Positions 11,176 to 18,302 of a stretch of DNA of 22,667 nucleotides are shown one piece after another. The position numbers and the translations under genes were made by a program. The DNA is from a virus. Each line of letters begins with the position of its first letter. Position 1 is the first letter of the stretch. The notes beneath the pieces are model-generated. The model did not search any database, was not told the origin of the DNA, and saw nothing but the letters and a program-made list of their open reading frames with translations. The stretch is taken from positions 1 to 22,667 of the IMG/VR virus record IMGVR_UViG_3300043424_000064; one strand, given 5' to 3'.

Positions 11176-11412
11176 TTATTCTCCTTTTAGATGTGCTCTT
11201 AGTTGTTCCATTTGCTTTCTTGATTCACCTGCTTGAGTAATTAAATCATGAATGCGTGTGACATTTGACTCACTGTCTTCTGCCAATTCTGTTTCATCAC
11301 TCCAACGCTCAATCACAATGTTCAAATCAATATCATAATTGAAGTTGAGTTGTTGTAGTTCTGTGATAACCTCTGGTAGGCGTTTGATGTTTGGAATTCT
11401 AATTGTTAACAT
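11176..11412 (-). CDS. First gene of the leftward operon, unknown (78 aa)
   Basis: Starts at ATG 11412 with AAGGAG 9 nt upstream; the open frame continues to 11490 only through promoter DNA. The protein has a beta-like start (MLTIRIPNIKRLPEVITEL), an acidic middle (WSDETELAEDSESN) and a helical C-terminus (IHDLITQAGESRKQMEQLRA). The leader is about 25 nt from the promoter at 11444-11472. As the first gene of an early-type operon it is expected to be expressed soon after infection. No family recognised. Confidence 0.7.
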   Translation of the reverse strand: MLTIRIPNIKRLPEVITELQQLNFNYDIDLNIVIERWSDETELAEDSESNVTRIHDLITQAGESRKQMEQLRAHLKGE

Positions 11413-11443
11413 ATACTGTTCTCCTTTGTTGGTGTATATAATA

Positions 11444-11472
11444 TATTTAGCACAGATAAAAAAATATGTCAA
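11444..11472 (-). promoter_or_regulatory. Sigma70-like promoter of the leftward operon
   Basis: TTGACA (11472-11467), a 17-nt spacer and TAAATA (11449-11444) on the minus strand. It is divergent from the portal gene and likely drives all eleven genes down to 8470. Confidence 0.75.
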
Positions 11473-11508
11473 TAAATGCGGCAAAAACACACCAAAAACA
11501 AATTAAAA

Positions 11509-11517
11509 GATAAATAT
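11509..11517 (+). promoter_or_regulatory. GATAAATAT motif before the virion gene cluster
   Basis: Third exact copy of the 9-mer, 55 nt upstream of the portal start. It lies in the 160-nt divergent gap next to the leftward sigma70-like promoter, as expected for an early/late pair. Confidence 0.5.
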
Positions 11518-11549
11518 CATATACTAGAAAACAGTACAGAATAATTACA

Positions 11550-11570
11550 CCATATGGCCATATGGAGAGA
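11550..11570 (+). promoter_or_regulatory. 16-bp perfect palindrome overlapping the portal ribosome binding site
   Basis: CCATATGGCCATATGG (11550-11565) is a perfect palindrome. In mRNA it can fold as CCATAT-GGCC-ATATGG, placing the first G residues of the ribosome binding site GGAGAGA (11564-11570) in the stem. Two ATGs inside it (11554, 11562) lead to short dead ends. As DNA it could be a dimer operator; as RNA a translational control hairpin. Confidence 0.5.
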
Positions 11571-11572
11571 AC

Positions 11573-13618
11573 TTGAGCACTAAACCCTATATTGATTTTA
11601 TAACAACTAACCATAGTTTATATGACCGCTATGAAAGTGAGTGGCGTCTCTGCATCAACAGCTACTATGGTGGTGTTGAATATAAAAATGCACGTTACCT
11701 ACGTGCCTACCAAGTTGATTTCAATACACCCAGTCAGGTAATCAACACATATGTAACCAATGACGCTGGCCAAGCAATTGGCAAAAGCAAAGCACGTGTA
11801 GAGATTGGTTATAGCAGCAATGAAACCAAAAGAGGTCAAGACCTCATCACTGGCAGTTTCTATTTAGAAAAGTTAGACAATACACCTCTTTATAATTATG
11901 TAAAACTTATTGTCAGTGAATACAACGCAATCCTTTTCCGTAATCCTCCACAACGCTATGTTGGTGAGAGTGTGGAAGCAGAACGCTTCCTAGGTGATGT
12001 AGACGGAGAAGGCAACAGCATCAATGAATTCATGAGCATGGTAGATGTATACACCACTATCTATGGTGTGTGCCATGTAAGCTGCATCAAGCCTGTGGGC
12101 AGTGACATTCCTAAGTGGCGTGTTCACAGTCCACTAGAAGTTACCAATTGGGACTATGCATATGACATTGATGGTAACCTAAAATTAAAAAGAGTTGTAA
12201 TCAAAGTAGAAGACAATGATTTCCACAGCGTATACCGCTACATGACAGACACTACTATTGAAACAGTGTTTGTGGGTGCAGAAGATGGTTACAATCCTCC
12301 AATTGATGTAGAAGGCGTAGAATATCTAGGTGAAAATACCTATAGAGTTGTACAGCCCAATGAATTAGGTTACATCCCACTAAAGACCATTTACCAAAGC
12401 ACCAAAGTTTACAATAACATTGGTACAACAGTAGTACAAGACGTTGCACAGATTCAACGCAGTATCTACGGTGACATGGCAGAAATTTACAGCGCAATTA
12501 CATATGGCGCACATCCTACACTGGTAGTAGATGAAACAACAGATCAATTAAATGACGGACAAGTAGGCGGGGAGCCTGGTAGTATTGTCAAAGTTCAAGC
12601 AAGTCTAACTGGACAGCCAACTCACGTATATGAGTTTAAGAGTCCACCTCTAGATGCAATCAATGAGATCCGTGACCTAGTGGACAATAAAGTTCAAAAG
12701 CTAAGTCAAATTGCTATGTTACGCAGTGAGGATCTTATCCGTGCAAGCCGCAGTGGTGAGCAGATTGAACAGTTTGATGATAAGTTGAGTGCGTTGATTA
12801 GACGCAAAGCTACAAACTTAGAAAATGCAGAAGCAGCACTTTGGGAAATTTGGTATGATTGGTTAAACATGACCATGCCAGATGATTTCAGCATCAGTTA
12901 TAATAGACAGTATAACAAACGTGCGCTGGAGCAAGAACTAGGTGAAGTAGACCAAATGATGGCTATTCTTCAAAAGTATGAAGCATTAATTGAAGGGCCT
13001 GAAGAAGAGGAAGATGAGGATGAAGAGGAATATGCCACACCAGCTGCACCAATGGCAGCACCAGTTGCATGTCCTCCAGCCACAGGCAATGTTGCACTAA
13101 ATCTTGTTAATAGACAGGATGCTATTGACAGTGCAGCATATGGTCCTCTAAACCCCGCACAACCAAATGAAGAGTTTTGGCAGAGACTGGCAGACAAGTG
13201 GAGTGTGTCAGTTGAAGAAGCCAAGCAATCACGCTGTGGTAACTGTGCAGCATTTATACAAACCAGTAAGATGCTACAGTGCATTGATGCAGGCTTAGCC
13301 GCAGGCGGTGCTACAGGTGATGAATGGGATACTATTGCAGCAGGTGACCTAGGTTACTGTGAAGCATTTGATTTCAAATGTGCCAGCAATAGAACCTGTG
13401 ATGCATGGATCACTGGTGGTCCAATCACAGACGCAACTGCTCCAGCCATGGAAATGGAAATGGAAGCAGAAGAATATTCCGCTGAGGAAATGGCAGAAGA
13501 AGCCGCTGAATCAGCAGAAGAAAAAGAATACAAACAATTTAAAAAGGACATGCGTGACAGAATACGCCAGAGACTGGAGCAGTTGTTGAATAGTTCAACA
13601 ACAGACAATGGTTTCTAA
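11573..13618 (+). CDS. Portal protein with extra Cys-rich C-terminal module
   Basis: 681 residues. The first 480 or so match a phage portal of the SPP1 gp6/DUF4055-like type by composition, position and the helical stem-like region (DVAQIQRSIYGDMAEIYSAI; LIRRKATNLENAEAALWEIW). It forms the ring through which DNA enters the head. An acidic linker (EEEEDEDEEE) and an Ala/Pro-rich stretch follow. Then comes a separate module (about 520-620) starting PNEEFWQRLADKWSVSVEEA with six Cys at 555, 558, 570, 596, 603 and 609, spaced as for an Fe-S or zinc site. The tail is acidic and helical. The start is TTG 11573 with GGAGAG 4-8 nt upstream; no ATG gives the frame. First gene of the virion module. Confidence 0.85.
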   Translation: MSTKPYIDFITTNHSLYDRYESEWRLCINSYYGGVEYKNARYLRAYQVDFNTPSQVINTYVTNDAGQAIGKSKARVEIGYSSNETKRGQDLITGSFYLEKLDNTPLYNYVKLIVSEYNAILFRNPPQRYVGESVEAERFLGDVDGEGNSINEFMSMVDVYTTIYGVCHVSCIKPVGSDIPKWRVHSPLEVTNWDYAYDIDGNLKLKRVVIKVEDNDFHSVYRYMTDTTIETVFVGAEDGYNPPIDVEGVEYLGENTYRVVQPNELGYIPLKTIYQSTKVYNNIGTTVVQDVAQIQRSIYGDMAEIYSAITYGAHPTLVVDETTDQLNDGQVGGEPGSIVKVQASLTGQPTHVYEFKSPPLDAINEIRDLVDNKVQKLSQIAMLRSEDLIRASRSGEQIEQFDDKLSALIRRKATNLENAEAALWEIWYDWLNMTMPDDFSISYNRQYNKRALEQELGEVDQMMAILQKYEALIEGPEEEEDEDEEEYATPAAPMAAPVACPPATGNVALNLVNRQDAIDSAAYGPLNPAQPNEEFWQRLADKWSVSVEEAKQSRCGNCAAFIQTSKMLQCIDAGLAAGGATGDEWDTIAAGDLGYCEAFDFKCASNRTCDAWITGGPITDATAPAMEMEMEAEEYSAEEMAEEAAESAEEKEYKQFKKDMRDRIRQRLEQLLNSSTTDNGF

Positions 13619-13666
13619 TTATTCTGAACTTACGTGTACTACTGACGTTAAACAGGAGAATAACAA

Positions 13667-14563
13667 ATGAGTGATGAACTCAGTACAGATACTCTAGTTG
13701 CAGGAGAGAACGTGCAACCAGTTAATACAGCTACTGATGCGGAGACACATGTTGAAGCAAAAGCTGAGAAGAGTGCTACACCAAAAGTGGAAACACGTGA
13801 TGGTAAGCTCTACGTTGATGGAGTGCGTGTGTATACACGTGATGATGTCAACCGTATTGGATCAAAGGCTCAAGAAGAAACCAAACAGCGTTTACTTACT
13901 GAGCTTGAAGTAGATAGCTTTGATCAAGTCAAAAACGTTGTCAAGCAGTTACGCACTGCTGGTGATGAACAAGGACTTAACGTTGCTAGTCTACGTGATG
14001 CAGTAAAGAAAAAAGAGCAAACTGTTGAAGAACTACGTGCTGAATTACAGCGTGTAAAAACTGATAGTGTTTTAAAAGAACACATTGGTAATATCTACAA
14101 CAACATGCCTTCACAGTGGAACACAGAACAGCGTGCCGCAGTTGTGGACTTGATGAAAGCCCGTAACATGCTGCACTTAGAAGGTGACACATTTGCTATA
14201 CGCAATGGTGATACTTTCTTAACCCAGGACGGTGAAACTCCGGACTATGCGGGTGCTGTTACGCTAATTGGCAAGACCCTAGGTCTACCAATGGCAAAAG
14301 TAGGTGTTGCAACTTATGATGCACCTGATAAGAGTGTTAAGGAAACAGTGGTTAAAGCTATTGATGAAACTAGACTTAATAAAGACCCTGCTTACCGCAA
14401 TGCTTATGTTCAAGTGCGTGAAAAGAACAGGAATCTCAGCAGAAGTGAAATAACAGATGCTATGATCCGTAAACATATGGAAAGCCACAAGATGGGTGAT
14501 TTAGCTTCAAGACAGTTAATGACCTCAGGCTCTTCAACAACAACAACCAAAACAAGGAGATAA
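13667..14563 (+). CDS. Scaffold-like protein
   Basis: 298 residues, acidic, with a disordered N-terminus. Residues about 45-65 carry KVETRDGKLYVDGVRVYTRD. A coiled-coil region follows (about 70-135, including SLRDAVKKKEQTVEELRAEL), and the C-terminus is basic and Thr-rich (SGSSTTTTKTRR). Position between portal and major capsid, charge and coiled coil fit a scaffolding protein that shapes the prohead. No head maturation protease is seen between portal and capsid in this window. It has AGGAG upstream of the ATG and ends 3 nt before the capsid start. Confidence 0.75.
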   Translation: MSDELSTDTLVAGENVQPVNTATDAETHVEAKAEKSATPKVETRDGKLYVDGVRVYTRDDVNRIGSKAQEETKQRLLTELEVDSFDQVKNVVKQLRTAGDEQGLNVASLRDAVKKKEQTVEELRAELQRVKTDSVLKEHIGNIYNNMPSQWNTEQRAAVVDLMKARNMLHLEGDTFAIRNGDTFLTQDGETPDYAGAVTLIGKTLGLPMAKVGVATYDAPDKSVKETVVKAIDETRLNKDPAYRNAYVQVREKNRNLSRSEITDAMIRKHMESHKMGDLASRQLMTSGSSTTTTKTRR

Positions 14564-14566
14564 AAA

Positions 14567-15526
14567 ATGGCTACTCAAACAGCTAACGTTACAGCCCTGT
14601 ATGAAGATGTTGTTGCGGATTTAATGCCATACTTTGATAACGCAGTATTGCTTCCAAATCCCGCAATCATCATGAATTCATTCAACATTACTGGTGGTAC
14701 AGGCAACCAAGTTAAGATCCCAGTAACAAACTCATGGACAGCAGCTCTAAGTGCTGTAACTGAGAACAGTTCAATCCTAGGTGTAAATGACCAGGATTTC
14801 AAACCAGAAGCAGTAAGCCTCAGCACAACCAAGCGTGGTGCAGGTACACTAATTTCTGAAGAATCACTAGAAGATGGTGGTTTTGCAATGGTACGTCAGG
14901 CAGTTCTAACACGCCTATCACGTTCATTAGCACAGGCAACTGACACAGTTGGTTTCCGTGTTGCTTTCCGTGGTAGTGAAACTGCATTAACAGATATCAG
15001 CCAGATCAGCGGTATCACAAACTACGGTTATGCAAACACAGCACTAACCGGCGCTGACCTTTCAATTGTCATGAGCCCTGAAGCACTTGCTTACGCTGTA
15101 AAGCGTGAACCAACTGTTAAGATGTTCAATGACGTTGACAAGGACAACTACCAGATGGTAGCAACAGTACGCAACGGCTTTGCCCGCGTATATGCTGACC
15201 AGATTGCTGCTATTGCCGCTTCTAACGTTGCTGGCGCTGCTGCAAACATCAGTGCAACACTGGATCACTTCAGTGCTGCTGTTGCTGGTCTACGTGGTGC
15301 AAATGCTCCAACAGACGCAGCTGGCTACTACATTGCTGTAGTAACACCAGTACATGAACTAGCACTAGCCAAGCAGCTTAACGGCGTTGGTGGTCTAAGC
15401 ACAGGTGCTGTTGGTGCGCTAAGTGACATTGGTAACCAGGCATTACTAGATGGTCTCATTGGCCAGGCAGTAGGCTGCAGATTCTTCCGCAGCAACAACC
15501 TTCCAAGAAACCTAGCCACAGCTTAA
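14567..15526 (+). CDS. Major capsid protein (HK97-type fold likely)
   Basis: 319 residues, a usual size for a HK97-type shell protein without a long propeptide. The N-terminus MATQTANVTALYEDVVADLM precedes a beta-rich arm (GTGNQVKIPVTNSWTAALSA) and a spine-helix-like region with RGAGTLISEESLEDGGFAMV and LTRLSRSLAQATDTVGFRVA. Many Ala/Gly/Thr/Val residues and GCT/GCA/CGT codons suggest high expression. It has an AAGGAG ribosome binding site. Gene order scaffold - capsid - connector supports the call more than any single motif. Confidence 0.85.
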   Translation: MATQTANVTALYEDVVADLMPYFDNAVLLPNPAIIMNSFNITGGTGNQVKIPVTNSWTAALSAVTENSSILGVNDQDFKPEAVSLSTTKRGAGTLISEESLEDGGFAMVRQAVLTRLSRSLAQATDTVGFRVAFRGSETALTDISQISGITNYGYANTALTGADLSIVMSPEALAYAVKREPTVKMFNDVDKDNYQMVATVRNGFARVYADQIAAIAASNVAGAAANISATLDHFSAAVAGLRGANAPTDAAGYYIAVVTPVHELALAKQLNGVGGLSTGAVGALSDIGNQALLDGLIGQAVGCRFFRSNNLPRNLATA

Positions 15527-15543
15527 TTGTAAGGGAGATTCAA

Positions 15544-16104
15544 ATGGCGTTTATAGTATCAGGCGGTAATGTGTTAAGCTACGCTGAAGCACTAGATGTA
15601 AAGGACAAGGACCAGCGTCTCTTTGAGGCAAATGAGTTCAACTTTACAGACGTGCCTGATGCGCCAGGTAACCTCAACAATTATATTGAAGATCTCACTA
15701 CCAAAAGCACTGCACGTATCAATCAAAAGATACGTGCTAGTGCGGAGTGGCGTCAGTATTTGGGTTATGCAGGTGGTGGCTATGACAGCATAGACAACAT
15801 TCCAGCTTTTAATCCAAATTTAATTAAAGCACGTCAAAGTGACTTTACTGACATGTGCTGCTACTATGCAATGAAAGAATATCTTTTACCAAAAGTAGCA
15901 GACTTTGGCAATCCAGAAAGTGCTGAAGTACAGAAGATTGAATATTACAGCCGTAAGTTTGAAGACTTGTTCACAGAACTTACAGCAATGTTTGATTGGT
16001 ATGATTCAGATTCAGATGGTACTGTTGAAGATGGTGAGAAAATGGTACGTTTCAGCTTAAACCGCAGAACACGTGGCAGAAGAAATATAACAAGGGTTAG
16101 ATAA
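15544..16104 (+). CDS. Head-tail connector / adaptor protein
   Basis: 186 residues, directly after the capsid gene, where phages encode the first neck protein. It is mainly helical: IEDLTTKSTARINQKIRASA, TDMCCYYAMKEYLLPK, AEVQKIEYYSRKFEDLFTEL, and ends very basic (LNRRTRGRRNITRVR). This helical-bundle layout resembles gp6/gp15-type adaptors that bind the portal ring; sequence family not confirmed. It has GGGAG upstream. Its TAA overlaps the next ATG. Confidence 0.7.
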   Translation: MAFIVSGGNVLSYAEALDVKDKDQRLFEANEFNFTDVPDAPGNLNNYIEDLTTKSTARINQKIRASAEWRQYLGYAGGGYDSIDNIPAFNPNLIKARQSDFTDMCCYYAMKEYLLPKVADFGNPESAEVQKIEYYSRKFEDLFTELTAMFDWYDSDSDGTVEDGEKMVRFSLNRRTRGRRNITRVR

Positions 16105-16499
16105 TGGCTGTTATTAGAAATACATTATTAGCTAATTTAAGTACCAGTCTAACTGGCACTAATGTTAGCGTCAGTAGTGAATTACCATTCAGTGCGGCAG
16201 GCGTTGCACTGTATGATAAGAACATGAAGAAACTTTATTTGGACAATGACCAAAATGAGCGTACTCAACTGTTCAGCACCATTGACAACAATGATGTGTT
16301 TCAACAAGAGATTCTTGTAAACGGCTATTTGACAGTGGACGCCAAAAATGAGCCTGGTGATATCAGCACAGTTATCACCAAGGTTGTCAACAGCAGATTC
16401 AGTGTTGCAAACTGTTACTTGAGAGAGTGCGGTGTGACCAATGAATATAATGATGACAGAATCACTTATAATTTTGAATTTAGGTTTTTAACAATTTAA
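16104..16499 (+). CDS. Neck or tail terminator-like protein (131 aa)
   Basis: A mixed alpha/beta protein: an N-terminal helix (VIRNTLLANLSTSL), strands (SVSSELPFSAAGVALYDKNM), and a C-terminal beta part (VANCYLRECGVTNEYND, TYNFEFRFLTI). Position between connector and major tail protein, and the small alpha/beta layout, fit a tail terminator or stopper. The start is coupled to the previous stop (TAATG) without its own ribosome binding site. Confidence 0.6.
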   Translation: MAVIRNTLLANLSTSLTGTNVSVSSELPFSAAGVALYDKNMKKLYLDNDQNERTQLFSTIDNNDVFQQEILVNGYLTVDAKNEPGDISTVITKVVNSRFSVANCYLRECGVTNEYNDDRITYNFEFRFLTI

Positions 16500-16514
16500 C
16501 AAGGAGATAACCAA

Positions 16515-16994
16515 ATGGCATATATTGCAGTCAATACTACAGATACGTTTGTACGTTTGGATATCAAAGACGCAGTTTTAAGTGCTAATGCTAACGCAGC
16601 ATTTGCTACTACTGCTAACGTTCTAACAGTACCTAGCTTACAGGATATCACTGTAAATGCTACACCAGGACTGTTCCGTTGGCAAGAGCTGGGTTTCCTT
16701 TCAGAGAAGGTTGTAACAACACCAAGCACAAACAGTATTAATACTACTCTTGTTCTTGATGACACTGCTTTCTTCACAGGAAATGCTAGCACTGCTGGTA
16801 TCTTTGATCTAACCAACAACAAAACAAAGATCTACTTTAGACTATACTGGGCAGGTGATGACTCAGGTGACAAATACATTCAAGGTGAAGGCTACCTATC
16901 AGCCCTAGCCCCAACTGTATCACCTACCGCACCTGTTTGGACTGCACCCGTTACTATTGAAGTAGTGGGTGACTACCAAAGCGGTACAGTTTAA
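16515..16994 (+). CDS. Major tail (tube) protein
   Basis: 159 residues, mostly beta and rich in Thr, Ala, Asn and Val (MAYIAVNTTDTFVRLDIKDA; TTANVLTVPSLQDITV), with no Cys. AAGGAG lies upstream, and a strong terminator stands 14 nt after the stop, typical for the highly expressed tail tube gene. A Pro/Thr/Ala segment (APTVSPTAPVWTAPVTIEVV) closes the protein. Its position immediately before the tail chaperones supports the call. Confidence 0.8.
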   Translation: MAYIAVNTTDTFVRLDIKDAVLSANANAAFATTANVLTVPSLQDITVNATPGLFRWQELGFLSEKVVTTPSTNSINTTLVLDDTAFFTGNASTAGIFDLTNNKTKIYFRLYWAGDDSGDKYIQGEGYLSALAPTVSPTAPVWTAPVTIEVVGDYQSGTV

Positions 16995-17007
16995 CGCTTA
17001 AGAAACG

Positions 17008-17038
17008 GGCTCACTGAGGTAACTTGGTGAGCCTTTTT
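17008..17038 (+). terminator. Rho-independent terminator after the major tail gene
   Basis: GGCTCAC (17008-17014) pairs with GTGAGCC (17027-17033). The inner part TGAG-GTAA-CTTG can extend the stem to 11 pairs with a GTAA tetraloop. It is followed by TTTTT (17034-17038). It probably lowers expression of the downstream tail assembly genes relative to capsid and tube. Confidence 0.9.
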
Positions 17039-17058
17039 CTCTTTTGAGGAGTTTAGAA

Positions 17059-17316
17059 ATGAAACCAACCCTAGTAAAATATTTGCGTGATCACAGTGCA
17101 GGTGGCACTTGGACAGGCAGTGTTGAAGCAGGAGTACCAGTTGTGAGGATTAAAGGTGAGCTGATATCAGCTGAGCCTTTTTTGAAGCAATTAGGTATAG
17201 AATTAACAAAAACAAATAAATATACAGAGAGTGTGAAAGATGCAGGTATGGGAGAATCACACAGCGGAGGAGATACTCCAGACGCTGGAAATGGAATTAG
17301 CCAAGTGCAAGAGTGA
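17059..17316 (+). CDS. Small unknown tail-module protein (85 aa)
   Basis: ATG 17059 (MKPTLVKYLRDHSAGGTW) with GAGGAG 7 nt upstream. The N-terminal part is compact beta/alpha (VPVVRIKGELISAEPFLKQL); the last 30 residues are Gly/Ser/Asp-rich and probably disordered (GESHSGGDTPDAGNGI), and this is the part overlapped by the next small gene. No family recognised. Confidence 0.65.
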   Translation: MKPTLVKYLRDHSAGGTWTGSVEAGVPVVRIKGELISAEPFLKQLGIELTKTNKYTESVKDAGMGESHSGGDTPDAGNGISQVQE

Positions 17317-17416
17317 ACTCATGTGCGCGGAAGCTGATATCCGCAAAGCAAAAAATAGAATTGCTTTTATCATAACAGCAATTCATCATTTAAAACAAAA
17401 GGATATGAAGATATGA
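17240..17416 (+). CDS. Small overlapping gene (58 aa) before the tail chaperones
   Basis: Frame from ATG 17240 to TGA 17414-17416. It overlaps the previous gene by 77 nt in another frame and the chaperone start by ATGA. The product is helical: ENHTAEEILQTLEMELAKCK, SELMCAEADIRKAKNRIAFI and ITAIHHLKQKDMKI, a likely coiled coil. The non-overlapped part (17317-17412) would otherwise be an empty gap in a very compact cluster, and stop-start coupling to gpG supports translation. Function unknown. Confidence 0.6.
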   Translation: MQVWENHTAEEILQTLEMELAKCKSELMCAEADIRKAKNRIAFIITAIHHLKQKDMKI

Positions 17417-17709
17417 AATTAAGTCAATTAGCAGCCAAACCCCAACTAATTAAAGTAGAACTTGATGATGAGGATATTCTCAAGGAATATGGTGAGCCTC
17501 TAGAGTTTTGGATCTTTGACCGTCAGCCCATTGACAAGTATGTTGAAATGGCCAAGACAGGCTCAGACAACATTGGGGAAATGGTACGCATTGTAAACAA
17601 TTTAGTGTTAGATGAAACAGGTGAAATCATTGCCAAAGATGGCATGGTTTTTCCAGGTAAACTAATGGTTAAAATTCTACAAAAAGTGGTAGAAACATTG
17701 GGAAACTAA
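17413..17709 (+). CDS. Tail assembly chaperone, gpG-like (98 aa)
   Basis: Begins MKLSQLAAKPQLIKVELDDE and continues LEFWIFDRQPIDKYVEMAK, then LVLDETGEIIAKDGMVFPGK and a C-terminal helix (LMVKILQKVVETLGN). The layout of an N-terminal beta part with ELDDED, a 'DE-G' turn and a final helix ending Leu-Gly-Asn before the stop fits the short form of the tail chaperone pair (lambda gpG-like). The stop follows at once after the slippery site GGGAAAC at 17700-17706. Position between major tail protein and tape measure is the standard one. Confidence 0.85.
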   Translation: MKLSQLAAKPQLIKVELDDEDILKEYGEPLEFWIFDRQPIDKYVEMAKTGSDNIGEMVRIVNNLVLDETGEIIAKDGMVFPGKLMVKILQKVVETLGN

Positions 17710-17969
17710 CACGCGAGCATTTGCCGGAGGATTCAGTTGAGTTAAACATGGTACTTGTTATAGACACACTGGGCAAACGTTATGGTATGTTACCCAGTGA
17801 AGTAATGACTAAAGCAAATACTTTTGATATTTTTATTATGGATGCAGCTATTACATATGAAAATCATCTGCATAAGAAATCAAATAAAAATAACATGCAA
17901 CAAATTAACAAACCTATAACTGATGATTCTATGCTAGAGCAATATAAGAAATTTAAGGAAAAGAAATGA
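17413..17969 (+). CDS. Tail assembly chaperone, gpGT-like -1 frameshift fusion (185 aa)
   Basis: The downstream frame (17706-17969) has no ATG near its conserved beginning and is open back through the slippery site. A -1 slip at 17700-17706 gives the first 98 residues of gpG followed by LTREHLPEDSVELNMV and 71 more. The downstream part contains LGKRYGMLPSEVMTKANTFD and IMDAAITYENHLHKK, the pattern of the T-domain of phage chaperones, which recruits the tube protein while the G-domain coats the tape measure. The feature spans both frames: join of 17413-17706 and 17706-17969. The stop overlaps the next gene start. Confidence 0.85.
17700..17706 (+). other. Programmed -1 ribosomal frameshift site GGGAAAC
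   Basis: Heptamer G-GGA-AAC fits X-XXY-YYZ in the frame of gpG, followed directly by its TAA stop (17707-17709). Phage lambda uses the closely related GGGAAAG between G and T. The open -1 frame continues to 17969. Confidence 0.9.
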
Positions 17970-18301
17970 AAGCCAGCGTCAACTTTAACAGTTTTAACAA
18001 ATCAATACAGGGCCTTGAAAAGGTTGCTGAGACTGTTTTTGATGACGCTTATGATTTCTTTAAAAAGACCACGCCAATTGGCAAACCCAGCACTTGGAAA
18101 AGTAAACCACCTGTTGGTTATAAGCCAGGCAATGCTCGCCGTAATACAAGAAAAGATCACATAACAAAAACCATAACTGGTGACTATGCTTATTCAGAAC
18201 GCCTAGATGAAGGCTACAGTAAGCAAGCACCAGATGGTATGATTCAACCTACTGTTGAATACATTGAAAAAAGGCTCAATCAACTAGTAAGGGGTTTATA
18301 A
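17966..18301 (+). CDS. Tail completion / HK97 gp10-like minor tail protein (111 aa)
   Basis: Begins MKASVNFNSFNKSIQGLEKV; the helix VAETVFDDAYDFFKKTTPIG precedes a conserved-looking loop (PPVGYKPGNARRNTRK) and YSERLDEGYSKQAPDGMIQP. The loop 'TPIGK...GYKPGNAR.NT' and 'RLDEGYSKQAP.GM' is the pattern of gp10-like neck or tail proteins that help finish the head-tail joint. Location after the chaperones rather than before the tube protein is less usual. Overlaps gpGT stop by ATGA. Confidence 0.75.
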   Translation: MKASVNFNSFNKSIQGLEKVAETVFDDAYDFFKKTTPIGKPSTWKSKPPVGYKPGNARRNTRKDHITKTITGDYAYSERLDEGYSKQAPDGMIQPTVEYIEKRLNQLVRGL

Positions 18302-18302
18302 T

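Noticed and set aside
12970-13284. Minus-strand open frame with a serine run opposite the portal gene
   Set aside because: It is the complement of the Glu/Asp-rich linker codons of the portal; no ribosome binding site or promoter.
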